The notes beneath the pieces are model-generated. The model saw only the letters and a list, made by a program, of their open reading frames with translations, made no database searches and was not told the DNA's origin. This document shows positions 33,901-46,400 of a stretch of 64,000 nt of DNA, piece after piece. Position numbers and translations under genes: made by a program. Origin of the DNA: Aphelocoma coerulescens. Lineage: Eukaryota > Chordata > Aves > Passeriformes > Corvidae. Within the stretch, counting starts at the first letter, position 1. Every line of letters starts with the position of its first letter. The stretch lies in the NCBI RefSeq assembly GCF_041296385.1, contig NC_091013.1, forward strand, positions 70,587,563 to 70,651,562. The letters are read 5' to 3'.

Positions 33901-35590
33901 ATATTAACCATTATAAGAAGATACTAATTATTTTCTTTTTCTATACATTATTTAATAAAAAATATAATCTTAAATTACAAATTAAAATCATATCTCATAT
34001 GTAAGTTTTAATTTACAGTATAGAATCATAGAATCATAGAGTGTTCAGGTTGAAAGGAACCCTAGGATGTTATTTAGTCATCTTCTAGTAATCTAGTAGA
34101 TAAACATCACATTTAATACAGCATAATCAGCTTTAGTAGGTAAATAATTCTTGATTAACACAGAGCACATTTCCTTTAAAATGCTCTTTCCAGTGAGTGA
34201 CATTGTTCAGATAACAATAAAACTACAATTACAGCTGAAGGCAATGCAGACATAGAGTTAGAGAGTAAATGACCACACTGCTTTATACTGAAGACCCTCC
34301 AAATGTAGCAATACAAGGCAGGCAAAATTACATAGGTTTTTTTCCCATTCTCTCTCTACTTCTACTAATAAACAATAGTGCTAACATTTCATTATTTTAT
34401 CTTGTTGAGAGAAACACAAGAGGCCCTCAGACATGCAGTAATACTTTGGGATGAAATGCTGCCAGCTCCAGTTGCTCAAAGAAGAACCGCCAGCCAACCT
34501 GTAAGAGGCTTGGCCCAACAGCTCCACAGTCTCAGACCCGGCAGCAATGAAGTGCTGCACTATTACACCAAAATGCTGGCCTTTAAAGTCTCTGCACTCA
34601 ACACAAATAGGATGCAGACACCATCCTGCTAAGTTATCCCAAGCTTCCAGCAGGTAAGTAGCTGGGCAGGAGCAGTGGCAGCTGTGTGCAACTAGCTGTG
34701 AGAAGTGCAGAAACGGGGTGTCCCAGCTGTGCCATGTCCCTGGGTACAGGGCAAGAGGGCATAGGATCAGGCACACAGCCTTCTGTCAACTGAGACAGTG
34801 AAGACATCCCAGTTCCTGCTTTTTGCCTTTTTTTTCTGAGCAAATCAAAGAGAAGCCCTTTAACCCTTCCCATCTCTTCCCAGTAGATGACATGACCCCT
34901 GCAATCCCTGGATATATCCCTGCTTCTTACCCCCCTGACACAGTTCCTTTAGCTGCAGTTCCCCAATGGCATCTTGAAGTAACATGTAGTCTCAGCACTA
35001 CTTAGCTGATTTACCAAGAGCTACCAGCAGCACAGATTCATTTCCCCCTGTTCTTCCTCCTGCATCTGCTTTAGGAAAGAGGTTATTCTTTCCTCTGGCA
35101 CAGCTTTTGCAATTCTCCTCCATCTTTCTTCTTAGTCACGATCCCTGCTCCAGTCAGGTTCTGGCTCTAGTTAAGAAACATCAGTGTTAAACCCTAGCTT
35201 GGAAAAGTAAACCCTTCTGTTTCACACCAGTCTTGGAAAATTTGACATTCAGGCTCTTCCATCACACAGTGTTTCCAAAATCTACTTTCACTTGTCCAGT
35301 TCAGCAGGGCAAAACCAAGAAGGGGAAAGCATCTGCTCAACAAAAGTTCCCAGGGAAAGTTGTGAGACAACTCCAACCACAGGTCATAAACCAAATGTAC
35401 TACACCAGAGAAAATGATTTCTGGAAGCCATATGCAAGCAATAGCTTCTCAATGTCAATATCCTGCAATATCAGGCAATGTAAATGCATTCCTAATGTTG
35501 AAGCAATCACAGCATTGTGCATTCTTATTTCACATTTCCCAGGGAGATGCAAGAAAAAGGACAGTGAGGGTTATATTCAAAGGAGCAGCT
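33901..35590 (-). other. KL: KL 3' UTR (end uncertain)
   Basis: This follows the KL stop on the - strand. There is no canonical AATAAA (TTTATT on +) within the first 3 kb. Variant ATTAAA signals occur at 34,112-34,117, about 34,007-34,012 and 33,951-33,956 (TTTAAT on +). A canonical one lies at 32,308-32,313. A length of 1.5-1.7 kb would agree with the roughly 2-kb human UTR I remember. A short CR1 scrap sits at 34,020-34,090. Confidence 0.4.
34020..34090 (-). mobile_element. CR1 LINE 3' terminus, reverse orientation
   Basis: TAGAATCATAGAATCATAGA is the CR1 terminal eight-base repeat in reverse, followed by a diverged copy of the conserved tail (GGTTGAAAGGAACC). The copy is truncated to about 70 bases. 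Confidence 0.75.
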
Positions 35591-35928
35591 CTATTTATAC
35601 CTTCTTTCTACCCTCTTGGAGTAGTAAGTAATGAAGAATATAGTAACAATAAAAGCAACAAATAAAAAAGAGATAAAGGCTAATAATGATTTTCTGGTTC
35701 GGAAGAAGTGGCATTTGGGACATGAAGCAACCTCTTCTGGACACAGCAACTCAGGAGTTTCAGGACCAGGAAAACCATTATTGTCAATTATTTCTCTGTA
35801 ATGTTTCAGAGAAGGCTTTGGTTCATATTGATTTGCAACATAGCTGTAGAGACCATACTTGGGGGCAGTCTTGTCATTAAAAGAATAGACAAAATATCCT
35901 TGAAGGTTAACGTTATCCAAGGTGTAAG
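35591..35928 (-). CDS. KL: KL (alpha-Klotho) exon 5: end of KL2, transmembrane segment, cytoplasmic tail
   Basis: The acceptor is TTTCTTTTGCAG. With the G left over from exon 4 the reading is [20 protein letters not shown], then [38 protein letters not shown] and the juxtamembrane [12 protein letters not shown] hydrophobic segment ([19 protein letters not shown], about 35,616-35,688) is the single transmembrane helix, followed by a short basic tail [11 protein letters not shown] and [12 protein letters not shown] is the C-terminal signature of glycosidase family 1 domains. In mammals shedding by ADAM10/17 occurs just outside this helix, and that part is well conserved here. Klotho binds FGF receptors and makes them selective for FGF23. 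Confidence 0.96.
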
Positions 35929-38900
35929 CTGCAAAAGAAAACAAAGGGTTGAAGAAATTAATCAATGTCACTTTGCATTCAAGAGCAGTACCATACACCC
36001 ATATGTAAAGGAGGGAGAGGGGGATGTTAAACCCACATCTGCACTTCTCCTCTCCAAAATTAGGTAAGGTACATATACATCTATGAAGTGTTTCTCATAA
36101 GAAGTAAGAGTCTATCAGCCACTGCCAGACAGTGTGATCTGTGAGTATCCTGCAATTTATTTCCTTGTGCTTGGTAAACACAGCTGTGAGTGCCTGACTG
36201 TGTTTAATGATCAGCATGAAGCCTATCATGAAAAGATGGCTCTCTTTGTTATGTATGAAAGAATACAGGTTTTAGGTTTCCTGCCCCTAGTTTTCTGCAG
36301 TCTGCTTCTCTGATTGCTCCTTCTCCCTTGCAGGGCACGTCCTGATGGGGACAGTCAAGGAACAGAGGATGTCAGGCCACACTTCTCACTAGCAAAGGCA
36401 CAGTGACACCAGAAAAATCGCACAGCCACGCTGAGGTCTTGTACTGGGGTATCACCAGTGCAAGGTGAAAGGTTATGCAAATCACAGCCCTCTCTTGTTA
36501 TTAACATAGGTTTCTGATCCAAGATGACCTGTATTAGTCTTTACTGAGAACATGTCCACAATCCATACTGCTACTGGAAGAGGCCCAGCAGCTGCAGTGT
36601 TAACCTTGAGCCATCTGTCCCGCTTGACAAAAATATCAATCCAAGGTAGTAAACTCAAACTGTAATACTTTATCTCTCAAAAATCACTGTTTTAACAAAT
36701 AAAAGCAATATCTTCTAACAGATGAACACAGAACTGAATTTTCATATGCCTCTGGAAATAATCCTTTCTGAAGCCACATGCAAGACTTTAGCACCTCTAA
36801 CCGACTTTTCATGTGTAAAATGAAATAATATTTACCTGCCCTTTTACAGAGCTGCTGGCCAGGATAATTAGTTGTGTTTGTAGAACTGCAGGTGGATTTA
36901 ATGGCGTTACATAAATAGTTGCTGCTGTTCTTTGTTTTCAATTGGCAAAGATGTACTTAAACAGAGTACAAAGCACTTCAAAATACAGCTCAATCCAAAG
37001 GGTCCTGTACTGTATCCTGGACTCATTTATCTGCACAAACCTGTTGGCTCTCCTGGAACAATGCAGGTGAGCAATATTACATGCACAAACATTTCCACAT
37101 GCAGCCCCTGAAACCAGCTGGAGGAAGAAGGCAGAATAGGGACTTTAAGGCCAGGGCATACATGTACCAATCCCACTATTATTCCTCTACATTGTGATAC
37201 TGAGGTAAGGACACAAGATTTCTAATTCATCTTAGTTACTGCACCGGGTCTTGCAAAAAAAGAAATGCAAACTCTTGGAGAAACCTGAATCAGTCATGAT
37301 GCCAAGGTTATGTAACAACAAGATGGACAAAAGTGCAATACGAGAGTGGGAGAAGAAAAAAAATGGAAAAGCTGATGGGCCAAACACTATGGAGGAGTGT
37401 ACAGTATCTAAAGTGGGAGATGAAGCTTTAGGAAAAGCATTATAGCTAGTTAGCAGAGACATATTTATCCATGACAAAGAAGGTGAACAGATAGGAAAAT
37501 AGGTTAAGCTGAGAAACACAGGAGCTATTTACAGACTGGACAGAAGAGGGGAGAAAGAAGTGACAGGGAGACAGTGGTACCAGAACAGTACAAAGGGCAA
37601 AGTTCTGTAAAAAACAGATGCATGTGTAGGTGTTCTCGCTAATGCGAACTGGGAGAAAAGCCCATATCCACAGACACTTTGAAAACAGAAGTGCCAAGGA
37701 GACAAGCAATACAGAATAAAAACAGTTTGAAACCATAAGCCCAAATATAGCCAAAATATGGTTTTTAACTATAAATTTATAAAACACACACCCAGTGCTA
37801 CAAAATGCTGGACAGTGAACTCTTGGGCACTTAATATTGATGTTCAGTAATTTGCGAAAGAGGTGGAAATTAGAGAGGAGGAAGTTAAGGCCAATAGTTA
37901 ATAAAGTGGACAGGAACTGCCAGCCATCCTTCACTACCTATCAAAAGAGTGGAACAGATTATATAAAGCTTGATAAATATGATATTTAGGAGATAATACA
38001 TGATCAACACCAATCATCTTAGCTTTATGAAAAATAAATCTTGTCAAACTAACTTGACATCTTTTTTTCTGAGATCAGCAGATCAATAAAAGTAATGATG
38101 TTTGATGTTATATACTTAGAGCTTCACAAGGCAAATGACTTGGTATTATATGGCATTTGGATCAAGAAAATAGAGTGTTATGAGGTCAAGGGAAGACCAT
38201 AATAAATAGATTTCAACTGGTCTCAAGTAGAATTAAGTAATAGACTAGAAACGTAAATGCAGGTATTTCTACCACGTGTAGTGTCACAGTGGGTGTATTT
38301 CTACCATGGTCATGGAGCTCAGCTTTTAGTACTAAGTCATTTAATGATCTTAAATATATAAGCAATCTGAAATAAATGTTAAAACTGTTTCTCACAGACT
38401 CTGCAAGTATCACAAAGATTAGAGACATAACTTAGCTAGTGTAGCAAGGCTTGCACAAGCAAGCAGCTGGCATTTGAACACAACCAAACGTGAAGATGTC
38501 AAAGAACAAGCAGACCTACTTTTGAAGAGGCAGTTCTCCTTGGAATGGGGGGCAGAAATCTGTAACTGAGTTTAAAATCTCAGTAAATCACCACAGAATT
38601 TGTGTAACCAACCTGTTGTCATGGCCAAAAAGGCCAAGAGCCTACTTGCATGTAGAAAAGAGGAAGGTAAGAGGTTATGTTATACCTGCCTAAGTATGGC
38701 TGTGTCAGGAACAGTGTGTCCAGGTCTGGGTTTACCCCTCTCATGAGGAATCCTAGCATACAGGGAAAACTTAGTAACTCAGAGCTTTGATATGATGTTT
38801 TATAGCAAGGGACACAAAGAGCTTTGTCTGTATTTTCTATCAAAGAGATAAATGAGAGATAACTTGTCTTCTGTCTGCAAATACCTACACAGGTAAAATA

Positions 38901-39629
38901 CGGGTGGAAATGCACAACAAAATTGCTGAAAGTTGAAGCTAAAGAAATTAATAGTAGAAGTAAGAATCTATACACATACTGTGAGGTGCCAAAGATTATT
39001 CATCAGTAAAAATTATCTCATTTGGGTCTTGTGCCTTTCTGAAAAAACAGCATGTGTTGTATGACAGGATGACTCAAAATGCCTCCTTTTTGCCTTATAA
39101 TTTAGGAATCTTTGAGACAGAGAAAAAGACTGGTTTGTGTTCTGAATAGCAGGAAACAGTCCAGGAAATGGCATAATGAGGTAGACAGCTGAATTATTAT
39201 TAAGATCACTGTTGGATAAGATCACTGTTGGATAAGATTCAGAGACAGCTGAGGAACAGAACTGATACCCAGCCCTAAGGCACATCAGTGAAGAGAAGCA
39301 ACAAAGCAAAACAACAGCAGAACTGCAGTAAGATGAAAATCTGACTAAATACATGTGGAGCTACTCACATAACTTCTATTTAAATGTACTGAATCTATAA
39401 AAAAGTTCTTCTGCTGTCTTATGCAGAATATGAGCAAGGTCAGTCTTCCTGATGTTTAGTAACATCAATCAGTCATAAATCGAGGGGAAAATCACCTGTT
39501 ACACTGTAGTAACATCTCATTTATGGAGTATTCTACAAAGGACATGTCTTTTAAAGCTAAACATACTCTATCACACTGTGTATACTAATAGTGGGATTTG
39601 TGACATATAAACCATCTGTGGTTCCTTAC
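35929..39629 (-). other. KL: KL intron 4, with an ancient CR1-like LINE
   Basis: This intron separates exons 4 and 5. It contains a degraded LINE (about 37,880-38,830, listed separately) and a 16-base tandem duplication at about 39,200-39,235 (AAGATCACTGTTGGAT twice). Long hydrophobic - strand frames at 37,446-37,934 do not resemble a family. Confidence 0.8.
37880..38830 (+). mobile_element. Ancient CR1/L3-like LINE fragment (degraded reverse-transcriptase region)
   Basis: The + strand shows old CR1 landmarks in order: CTTGTCAAACTAACTTGACA near 38,040; a 'gataTTAGAtTT..CAaGGCAAATGAC' stretch near 38,110-38,140; TTAATGATCTTAA near 38,340; AGACTCTGCAAG..CACAAAGATTAGA near 38,397-38,423; GGCCAAAAAGGCCAA near 38,624; and TGTGTCCAGGTCTGGG near 38,716. 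These match the order of CR1 ORF2 in reptile genomes as I recall it. All frames are broken. Confidence 0.5.
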
Positions 39630-40746
39630 CTTTTAAAGCTTCGTTGATGTAATTCTGTATGTAATACACTCTGAGCTTATCGTGCACCATATTCTGGTCA
39701 TCATCAATCCCATTAGCCATAACATAAACTGGGACATCACCGTACTTTGATTTCACCCACTTGAGCAATTTACGCAGTCCCCAGGGCACTACTGCAACTC
39801 TGCTGGGAGAGTGAAGCCATGTGATGTCATTGATCATTTGAACTTCAAGGTAGTGGTCATATTTTACTGCATCTTCTTTCTCTGAGCCCACAAGGGTAGT
39901 AGTGTAGTGACTCAAGGCAAAAAAATCAAATGAGCCCTGTATTAATTTCTTTTCATCTTCTGAGAAGTAAGGCAAGTGGAAATTATACAGGTCAACACTG
40001 TTTATTCGGTGAAGCCATGCTCTCATCACTTCTGGGTAGTCTCCATTCCCAAAGATGGGCTCTGCAAGCCAGCCAACGTCAAACTCTAAAATCCTGTCGG
40101 CAACTTCTTGGTCATTCCTCGAAAAAGGACAAGCTGGTTCTACCCAGTCAGCTTGCAAAGCTATAGATATTTTGCCCTTCTGAGATCTCCTGAATTCTTT
40201 GTCATAAAGATGCCACACTTTTGCATGGGCTTTCAATAGGTTGTGCCCTGCTGTGTATGTCAGGTTTTTCACAGATGGTTCATTCATGGTGATCCAAAAT
40301 TTGACATGATCCCCAAGACTTGTAAAGCAGAATCTGGCATACTCAACAAAAGCCTGAACAGTTTCTGTGTTTTCCCAAGCTCCATATTTGGCAAGAGAAA
40401 CTGGAAGCTCTTGATTCTCAATCATAGGTTGCCATAAAGCAACAACAGGAGTTATGTTAACTCTGAGAAGTTCACTAGCAAAACACTGATAGTAATGTAC
40501 AAGTGTGTGGTTGATTAGAGAAAGGTTACCTAAAGGAAGGATTAAAGACCATTTCAGTGAAAAATGGAAGTGTGTGACATGCATTTCTTGCAGAAGAGAG
40601 ATCTGGAGCCTGATAGCAGCAAAGTCAACACAGTGACGCTTGCGCTTCGAGGCGTAAACTCCATCCACTTTAATGAGCTTCTTTGTCTGGTGAACATCCC
40701 ACACATAAACACTGGAGTCAAGAAACTGGGCAGGTGTAGTGTCTAC
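39630..40746 (-). CDS. KL: KL exon 4: most of the KL2 domain, with receptor-binding arm
   Basis: The acceptor is TTCTTCCTAG and the first codons read [20 protein letters not shown]. Next come [10 protein letters not shown] and [20 protein letters not shown]. The WDVH...KVDG region corresponds to the receptor-binding arm that grips FGFR1c in the human complex. A family 1 glycosidase fold follows. The acid/base Glu is present in ITMNEPS (40,279-40,281), but the nucleophile position reads MANGIDD, Ala in place of Glu (39,715-39,717). In human KL2 this site is also changed (Ser, from memory), so KL2 is a non-catalytic scaffold. The exon ends NYINEALK plus one base (phase 1) at a GTAAGG donor. It is 1,117 bases and intact. 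Confidence 0.97.
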
Positions 40747-43208
40747 CTAGGAAGAACAAGAAACACACCAGATTCAAGCTGTTTGTTCTAGGTAGGTGGG
40801 AGCATCATAACCATCAGGCACAGCCTAGTGAAAGAATATCCTAAGTCAAAACATTACATTCAGCATCTCTGATACTGGCATCTCGTGCTCATATGAATGA
40901 ATGACTTTTCTGTTAACAAGTGATGTCAGGAAAGTACCACATCTATATATAATTTCTACCCTACTTTTCAAACAAGCTTATGCTAATGGTAATCATGTTT
41001 ATGTCTTCTCTAAGTTGCTCCAGTTTCCAGAAGAAACAAGGGATTGTTCAGGGATAAGGCACTAAGCCTTCAACAGATCTCAAGAGAAGGAGATCTTCAG
41101 TGAAGATGACAGTAATTTTTAAAATTTTTTTCTTTCAAGATTAAGAAGGGCCTACAGAGAGACTGTCTGTTGTAAATTACCCAGTACATTCAGTTTCAAG
41201 ACCACTCCCTGAAAGAAATAATGAATACATCATTTCTGTGCTCTGTTCCTTTCCTGACTATGATGAAAGATGAATAATGCTCTGCACTTGATTTTTTAGC
41301 AAAAATTTGGTTGACAAGCAAAATTTTTCCTTCCTGCTAAAGGCATCCATCCATTTTTAATTAATTCATACTGAAGTCATTTCCAAGTTATTTCAGCAGG
41401 CTGTTGACGTCTGAATGAATTTTTTGGGGCCTCTGAGTAAACCCATTATATGTCACTCCAACAAAAAATGCATTTCCCAGACGGCTTTAGGGTTTCAGAT
41501 GTCAGAACTGCCTGTATGACACACAGTAACAGAGTAAAAGATGAGCTTCTCAGGGTCGCTCAGAATTATACTTTCACTTTTTAATGAACACAACAAGGAC
41601 TAGAAAATGAAAAATTTAACTACTTAAAATAATGCACAGTGTGAAATTTCCTCATTCATACTTTGTGTAATTCTTTCTAGATCCAAACCACAGGATAGCG
41701 GTACCTTGGTCTTTATTTGTCCTTTTCTCTTTCTTTTTAATCTTCAGTGTGCTGTTTCCCCCTAAGTTCAGATTCCTTGTCCTGCCCTCTGTTTGAAAAG
41801 CAGGTGTCAGCCTACAACCAGTGTTCAACTTGTAGCTGAGGCTCTGCAGACTGTATAAAAGAAGCTGCCGAAAATCAGTTGCTATTTTCTCCGGAGAGGT
41901 CAGTACTGTGCTTATAGAAGAAAGTAATAAAAAACAGCATGTCTGAGGGAAATTGCTTTTCTGGAGAATTGTCCCTTGTAGATTACTAAAGCATGCATTG
42001 CCACTAATACTGTGGGAATGCTGTCAAAACAGTTTTTCCACTGTGATGCATCTACAAATCAAACTACCTAAGCCTTACAGCACAAAATGTTTGAATGGCC
42101 TTTTGAAACGAAAATATTCAGCTTTGAAGGTTTTGGGGATGGGAGGGATTTTTTTAGCTGTTGTAGGCTGACTGACTCCGCAACTTTATAGTTGTTACTG
42201 ACTCCAAAAGCAGCAATTTCATTTCCAATTCTTAATCTATCTGAGAGCTAGGAGGATGACTTGAATTTTCTTGGAAATTGGTGCACAAGGTAAGGAAGCT
42301 GCAGTATTTTTCAAGAGAACAAAGCCAAATCTTACTTTTGGAGTGAGAAAAAACAAGCTCCTCACACTCTAGCCTTAAGAAAGATTCTGCCTTTGTGGAA
42401 AATATAAATTAAAAATTCTGTTCTTGGATCAAGCCTTGGCTTTGAATTTACACCTCTTTACTGTGGTTAGAGAAGCTCTGCAACCCAAAATAACATCTGA
42501 GAATTACAGAGCCCAACAGTTAAAGCAATCATAAGTAAGGTACAATTTTCACTCGTGTTATAAAGTCTTATAATTTGAAAAATTCTCTTGAAGTATCAAA
42601 TCAGTTGAAGTAGAGATTGAGAGCTGTGAACCAGATCCATAACCTAGCTAGGTTCTATCCAGGGGCACTGCAGGCCCTCATCAGACACAGTATGACATAA
42701 AATGAAATATAAGGAATACAAAAATTTCATCTAAATCTAATACTGTTCACTTCCTTTTATATAAAATCCTTCTAAGAATGGTACCAGGATGCATATGCAT
42801 AAGATGTAGAAACATGCCACTGGAGTTTGAGTTTTCAGGAAGTTTTCTACAACATATATTTACAGTTTAGCAGATTTAATTGACTTCCCTCTGAAAAGAA
42901 CTGACTTCCCATAACTGATCACATATGTTAAGGGAAGATGAGCATCAGACTACTTTCCATTTCCATACATTTTTCTAAAATGTTATTTATAGTATCTCAA
43001 TCTGACTGGTTCTCTTTGGCCACACACAGAAAGTCTGGTGAAAAATGAAAGAAACAGTGTTTGGCACAAAAGCCTTGTATCCGTCTCCTTGCAGCACTCT
43101 GGTAATACACACCTAGAGTGTGGCAAAGACACTCTATTCAGCAAACGTCACTGTGAACTTGTGCACTGATCTGGCTGGACAGCCTGTCGGCTTTATTATC
43201 AGACTCAC
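40747..43208 (-). other. KL: KL intron 3
   Basis: This intron runs from a GTGAGT donor to a CTAG acceptor. I see no named repeat. Its first bases encode a short in-frame tail that may make a secreted Klotho (see the entry at 43,134-43,208). Confidence 0.85.
43134..43208 (-). promoter_or_regulatory. KL: Possible alternative 3' extension of KL exon 3 (secreted Klotho isoform)
   Basis: If the exon 3 donor is skipped, the frame continues [20 protein letters not shown] and stops at TAG 43,134-43,136. A GT at 43,158-43,157 lies exactly 50 bases past the normal donor. Using it would join ..VHK to exon 4, whose second codon is then read as TAG, giving a stop. Human KL makes a secreted form through a 50-base extension at this junction with a tail beginning VSQLTKP (from memory). 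The alternative donor here (CAA|GTTCAC) is weak, so use is unproven. Confidence 0.45.
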
Positions 43209-43477
43209 CTGAATGTAGTTGTCAACAATTCCCCAAGCAAAGCCACAGGGAAAAATACCTTCTATGGGCTGGTTTTCAGGCAAAGGTGGGAAGCCATTTT
43301 TTTCTATCACCTTTTCATAGAACAAGACAGAAGATTTGGGCATCAACTTCTTGTCATGACTTTGAAAATCAACATAAAACAGTCCACGTCGAATGCTGTA
43401 TCCCCTATGCCACTCAAAGCCATCCAGGAGGGACCAGACTGTGTAGCCAAACACATTAACTCCGTCATACCGGATAG
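43209..43477 (-). CDS. KL: KL exon 3: end of KL1 and the KL1-KL2 linker
   Basis: The acceptor is TTTCCTCAG. With the G carried from exon 2 it reads [20 protein letters not shown], then [20 protein letters not shown] and [33 protein letters not shown] with the following RRGLFYVDF is the family 1 glycosidase C-terminal signature. The ensuing [23 protein letters not shown] is the linker into KL2, whose sequence is part of the FGF23-binding groove region. The exon ends in phase 0 at a strong GTGAGT donor. It matches human closely. Confidence 0.97.
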
Positions 43478-46400
43478 CTGAGGAAAGAACAAACCCAAAC
43501 TTATCGTGGTGCTCATTTTTCTTCTGTAGATTACACTGTACCAGCAATGCTTGCAGCATTAGTGTCTAAGAACAATGCAACAGGTCAGATAAGTAACTCA
43601 GGGCCTTCCTCAAGGCCTATTCAGGGAACGTATTTCAATTGCCCTCAGGGAGCTGCCAGGTTATGGTAGAAGGCAGCAGGGGTACCTGGCTTGGCTTTAA
43701 GGAAGCGAGATTTAGAAAGAGAAGCTGTGCAGCAGTGGTTTGAGCAGTGCTGCTCATCAGGCGTTCCAAACCTGAGCCTTGGAGCAGAGCCTGAGCCATG
43801 TGCAGCCACGGAGCCAGTGACTGCCCTGCACTGCCCTCTGCTCACACTGCAGCTCACTCCGGGGCAGCTGTTACTGCAGCACTACCCTGTATGCAAACAA
43901 AGTTATACTCCTTTTCATCTCCTCCACTCCAAATACATATTGAGAAAAACCTGACAGCACATTTGGAGTGCACATGAATTTTTATTACCACAGATTCTAA
44001 GTAGAAGTGATTATGCAGAAAGACTCTGTTTATTTGGTAATTCTGTCTCTTTACATCTTCTATGGCACAGCATTTTCCAGCTCAAATATTTAAGGGTTTC
44101 TAAAAATATGTGCATGTTTTAGGTCAAGTGTTTGACTTATAAAAATCACCACAGACTTCAAAGGTTAATGTCAGGATCTATTGGCATCTGCTAGTATTAC
44201 CAGCATTATTGTAAGATTCCAAATGGTACTTTTAGTTGTATTAAACACTGAGATTCAGCAAAATGTTCCTGAGCAAGGCTCAGCTCCAGGAAAGCACAAA
44301 GGAGTGTGCTTATTCTAATTACATAATTAGACCCACCCTAATTCAGCAATGCATTTAAGCACATTCTTAAATGTTCTTTTGAACTGTTGTTTGGCTCTGT
44401 AAAAAGTTTATCTTTATTACTCACCATTTTCTGTCAGCCCAAACTGGATACTGACTGAACATAATATTTACCAGCCTAGTAACACTGAAAGCATTATTTC
44501 AGGCAAGCAGAATAACAAGATCCTAATTTCCTGGCTTTACTAATGCGCCTCATTACAATCAGTTACGAGGGACCACATGGATTCTTGATTGTAACCCTGT
44601 TTCAATCACTTAAAGGAACAATGGGGTTAAATAAGCAACAAATTTGGCCCAGTTTTTGTCAGAGGTCATGAGAAAATGTCTAAGGAAATGGAATATTTCT
44701 CCTCCTAAAGGCACCATTCTTTTGTGTTTGGCAAATGTCAGTATTTTTCTAACCTCTGCATGCACCCATGATGACATCTGCCATACCAGCAGAGTAAAAG
44801 CCAGTACAGGTCCACTGTGTGAACCAGTCTCAGTGAGAATTTCTTTGAACAGCATCTCACCCTTCTGTAAGTCATCACACAGCACCCCCACACTTCCTGA
44901 GCACCCTGTAAAAATCCTCCTCAAATACTTTTACAAAACTGTATTAACTTTTAAATGTCACCTACGAAAGAAGCAACTCGAAAAATGTTGGGAAGTTCCA
45001 AGAAGTCTGGAAGTCTCAAACACAGTGTCCCACATGGATTGCATATTACTGGGAGACCACAATGAAAATTAATGGTTTGGGGTTTTTTGGAGTCTCTTTC
45101 TTTCTTTCTGTGTATGTCTCTTTTTTCTTTATGTCTGTTGGTGACCAAATGGGGCTGACTGAAACCTAGACTGTCCTTGCTTTTGAAAGCGAATGGCCTT
45201 GTCCATACTACCACTGCAAGTGACTCCTGACCTTGAGCAATCCCACACAGCACACCTAGAAGTGTGATACTGCACAGACCAGAACTCTGCCAGAACTGGG
45301 TTAAAAATTAAACAGCAGTTCAGCTCATGCTCTGTTTGGCTCAATAGTATAGAAGTCATGCAAGGAAACATGGCAAACCCACAAGTATCAAATACAGATC
45401 TTTAAAACCCTCTGCTCAGCTGCTCTCCAACCCCAGTGCCTGAAGGGGAAGTGTGTGAAGCCCTCAGCCCATGCTTCCATCTGGAAGGTGCCCAAGATCT
45501 ATATTTTGCCTCTGGACATACCTGAGAATAGCCTAGTCCTATCTGTCACAGGCCTGGCTGTTCCTTTTCTGCTTAAGACTCTGAATTCAGACCTGGTAAC
45601 TCCCCAGACAATGACCTGACCTCCACTAGTCAACATGACCCAGAGGAGATTGGACACCCTCCCAGGCAACATGCTCTGCTTTACCAGGCACAATCCATTT
45701 GTTTGTTGCACCAGAGACAGAGAAAGGAAGTGAATATGAACCCAGAGTAAGTGGTGAGATACCCACACATGGAAGAACACATCTTCAACCAATTACCAGC
45801 TCTAATTAATATTTAACAACTTTATATTGCAGCTCTAGTTACTCTAATCAACCCTAAATGGTGCCTGGAAAAAAAATAAGAAAAAATAAGAAAAAAAAAA
45901 AAAAGCAAAAAAAAAAAAAGGCAAACAGGGCTGTGAATCCCAAATAGATATCCTTTCCCAAAGGAAAATTAAAAAATAAATTTTAAATAATGTACAGAGC
46001 TTGTCTACAGCATGCAGTGTCAGAATGGACATCTACATCAGCGCTTCAGGTGAAATCAGGAGCACAGTTCTGAGCAAATCTCCCTCATCATGCTTCAGTT
46101 CACATCACACAGTGGACTCAGGATGCATGGCGTGGGTTCCTTTGGGGTGAAATTATTCCAGAAATGGGCTTCAGGAATACCTACAGTGTGGATACCTGGC
46201 CCCCAACACCAATTCTGTTTTCTCTACAGGCTTGCTCCAACTGGACTGGACTTACTTTTTAACAGAGATGCAGAAACAAGCAGTTCTGCCTGAACCAGTG
46301 CATACACACAACCAGGAACAGATACTGGCCAGATCTAGCAAGCAGGAAAATCACAGTTATGTGACCCCATGTCTAAATTAATTATCCTTGCTTCTCAGTG

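Noticed and set aside
37446..37934. A 162-codon hydrophobic open frame on the - strand in KL intron 4.
   Set aside because: It has no recognisable domain and the composition is what the complement of an A/G-rich strand gives. It lies beside a degraded LINE. Frames this long occur several times by chance in 64 kb.
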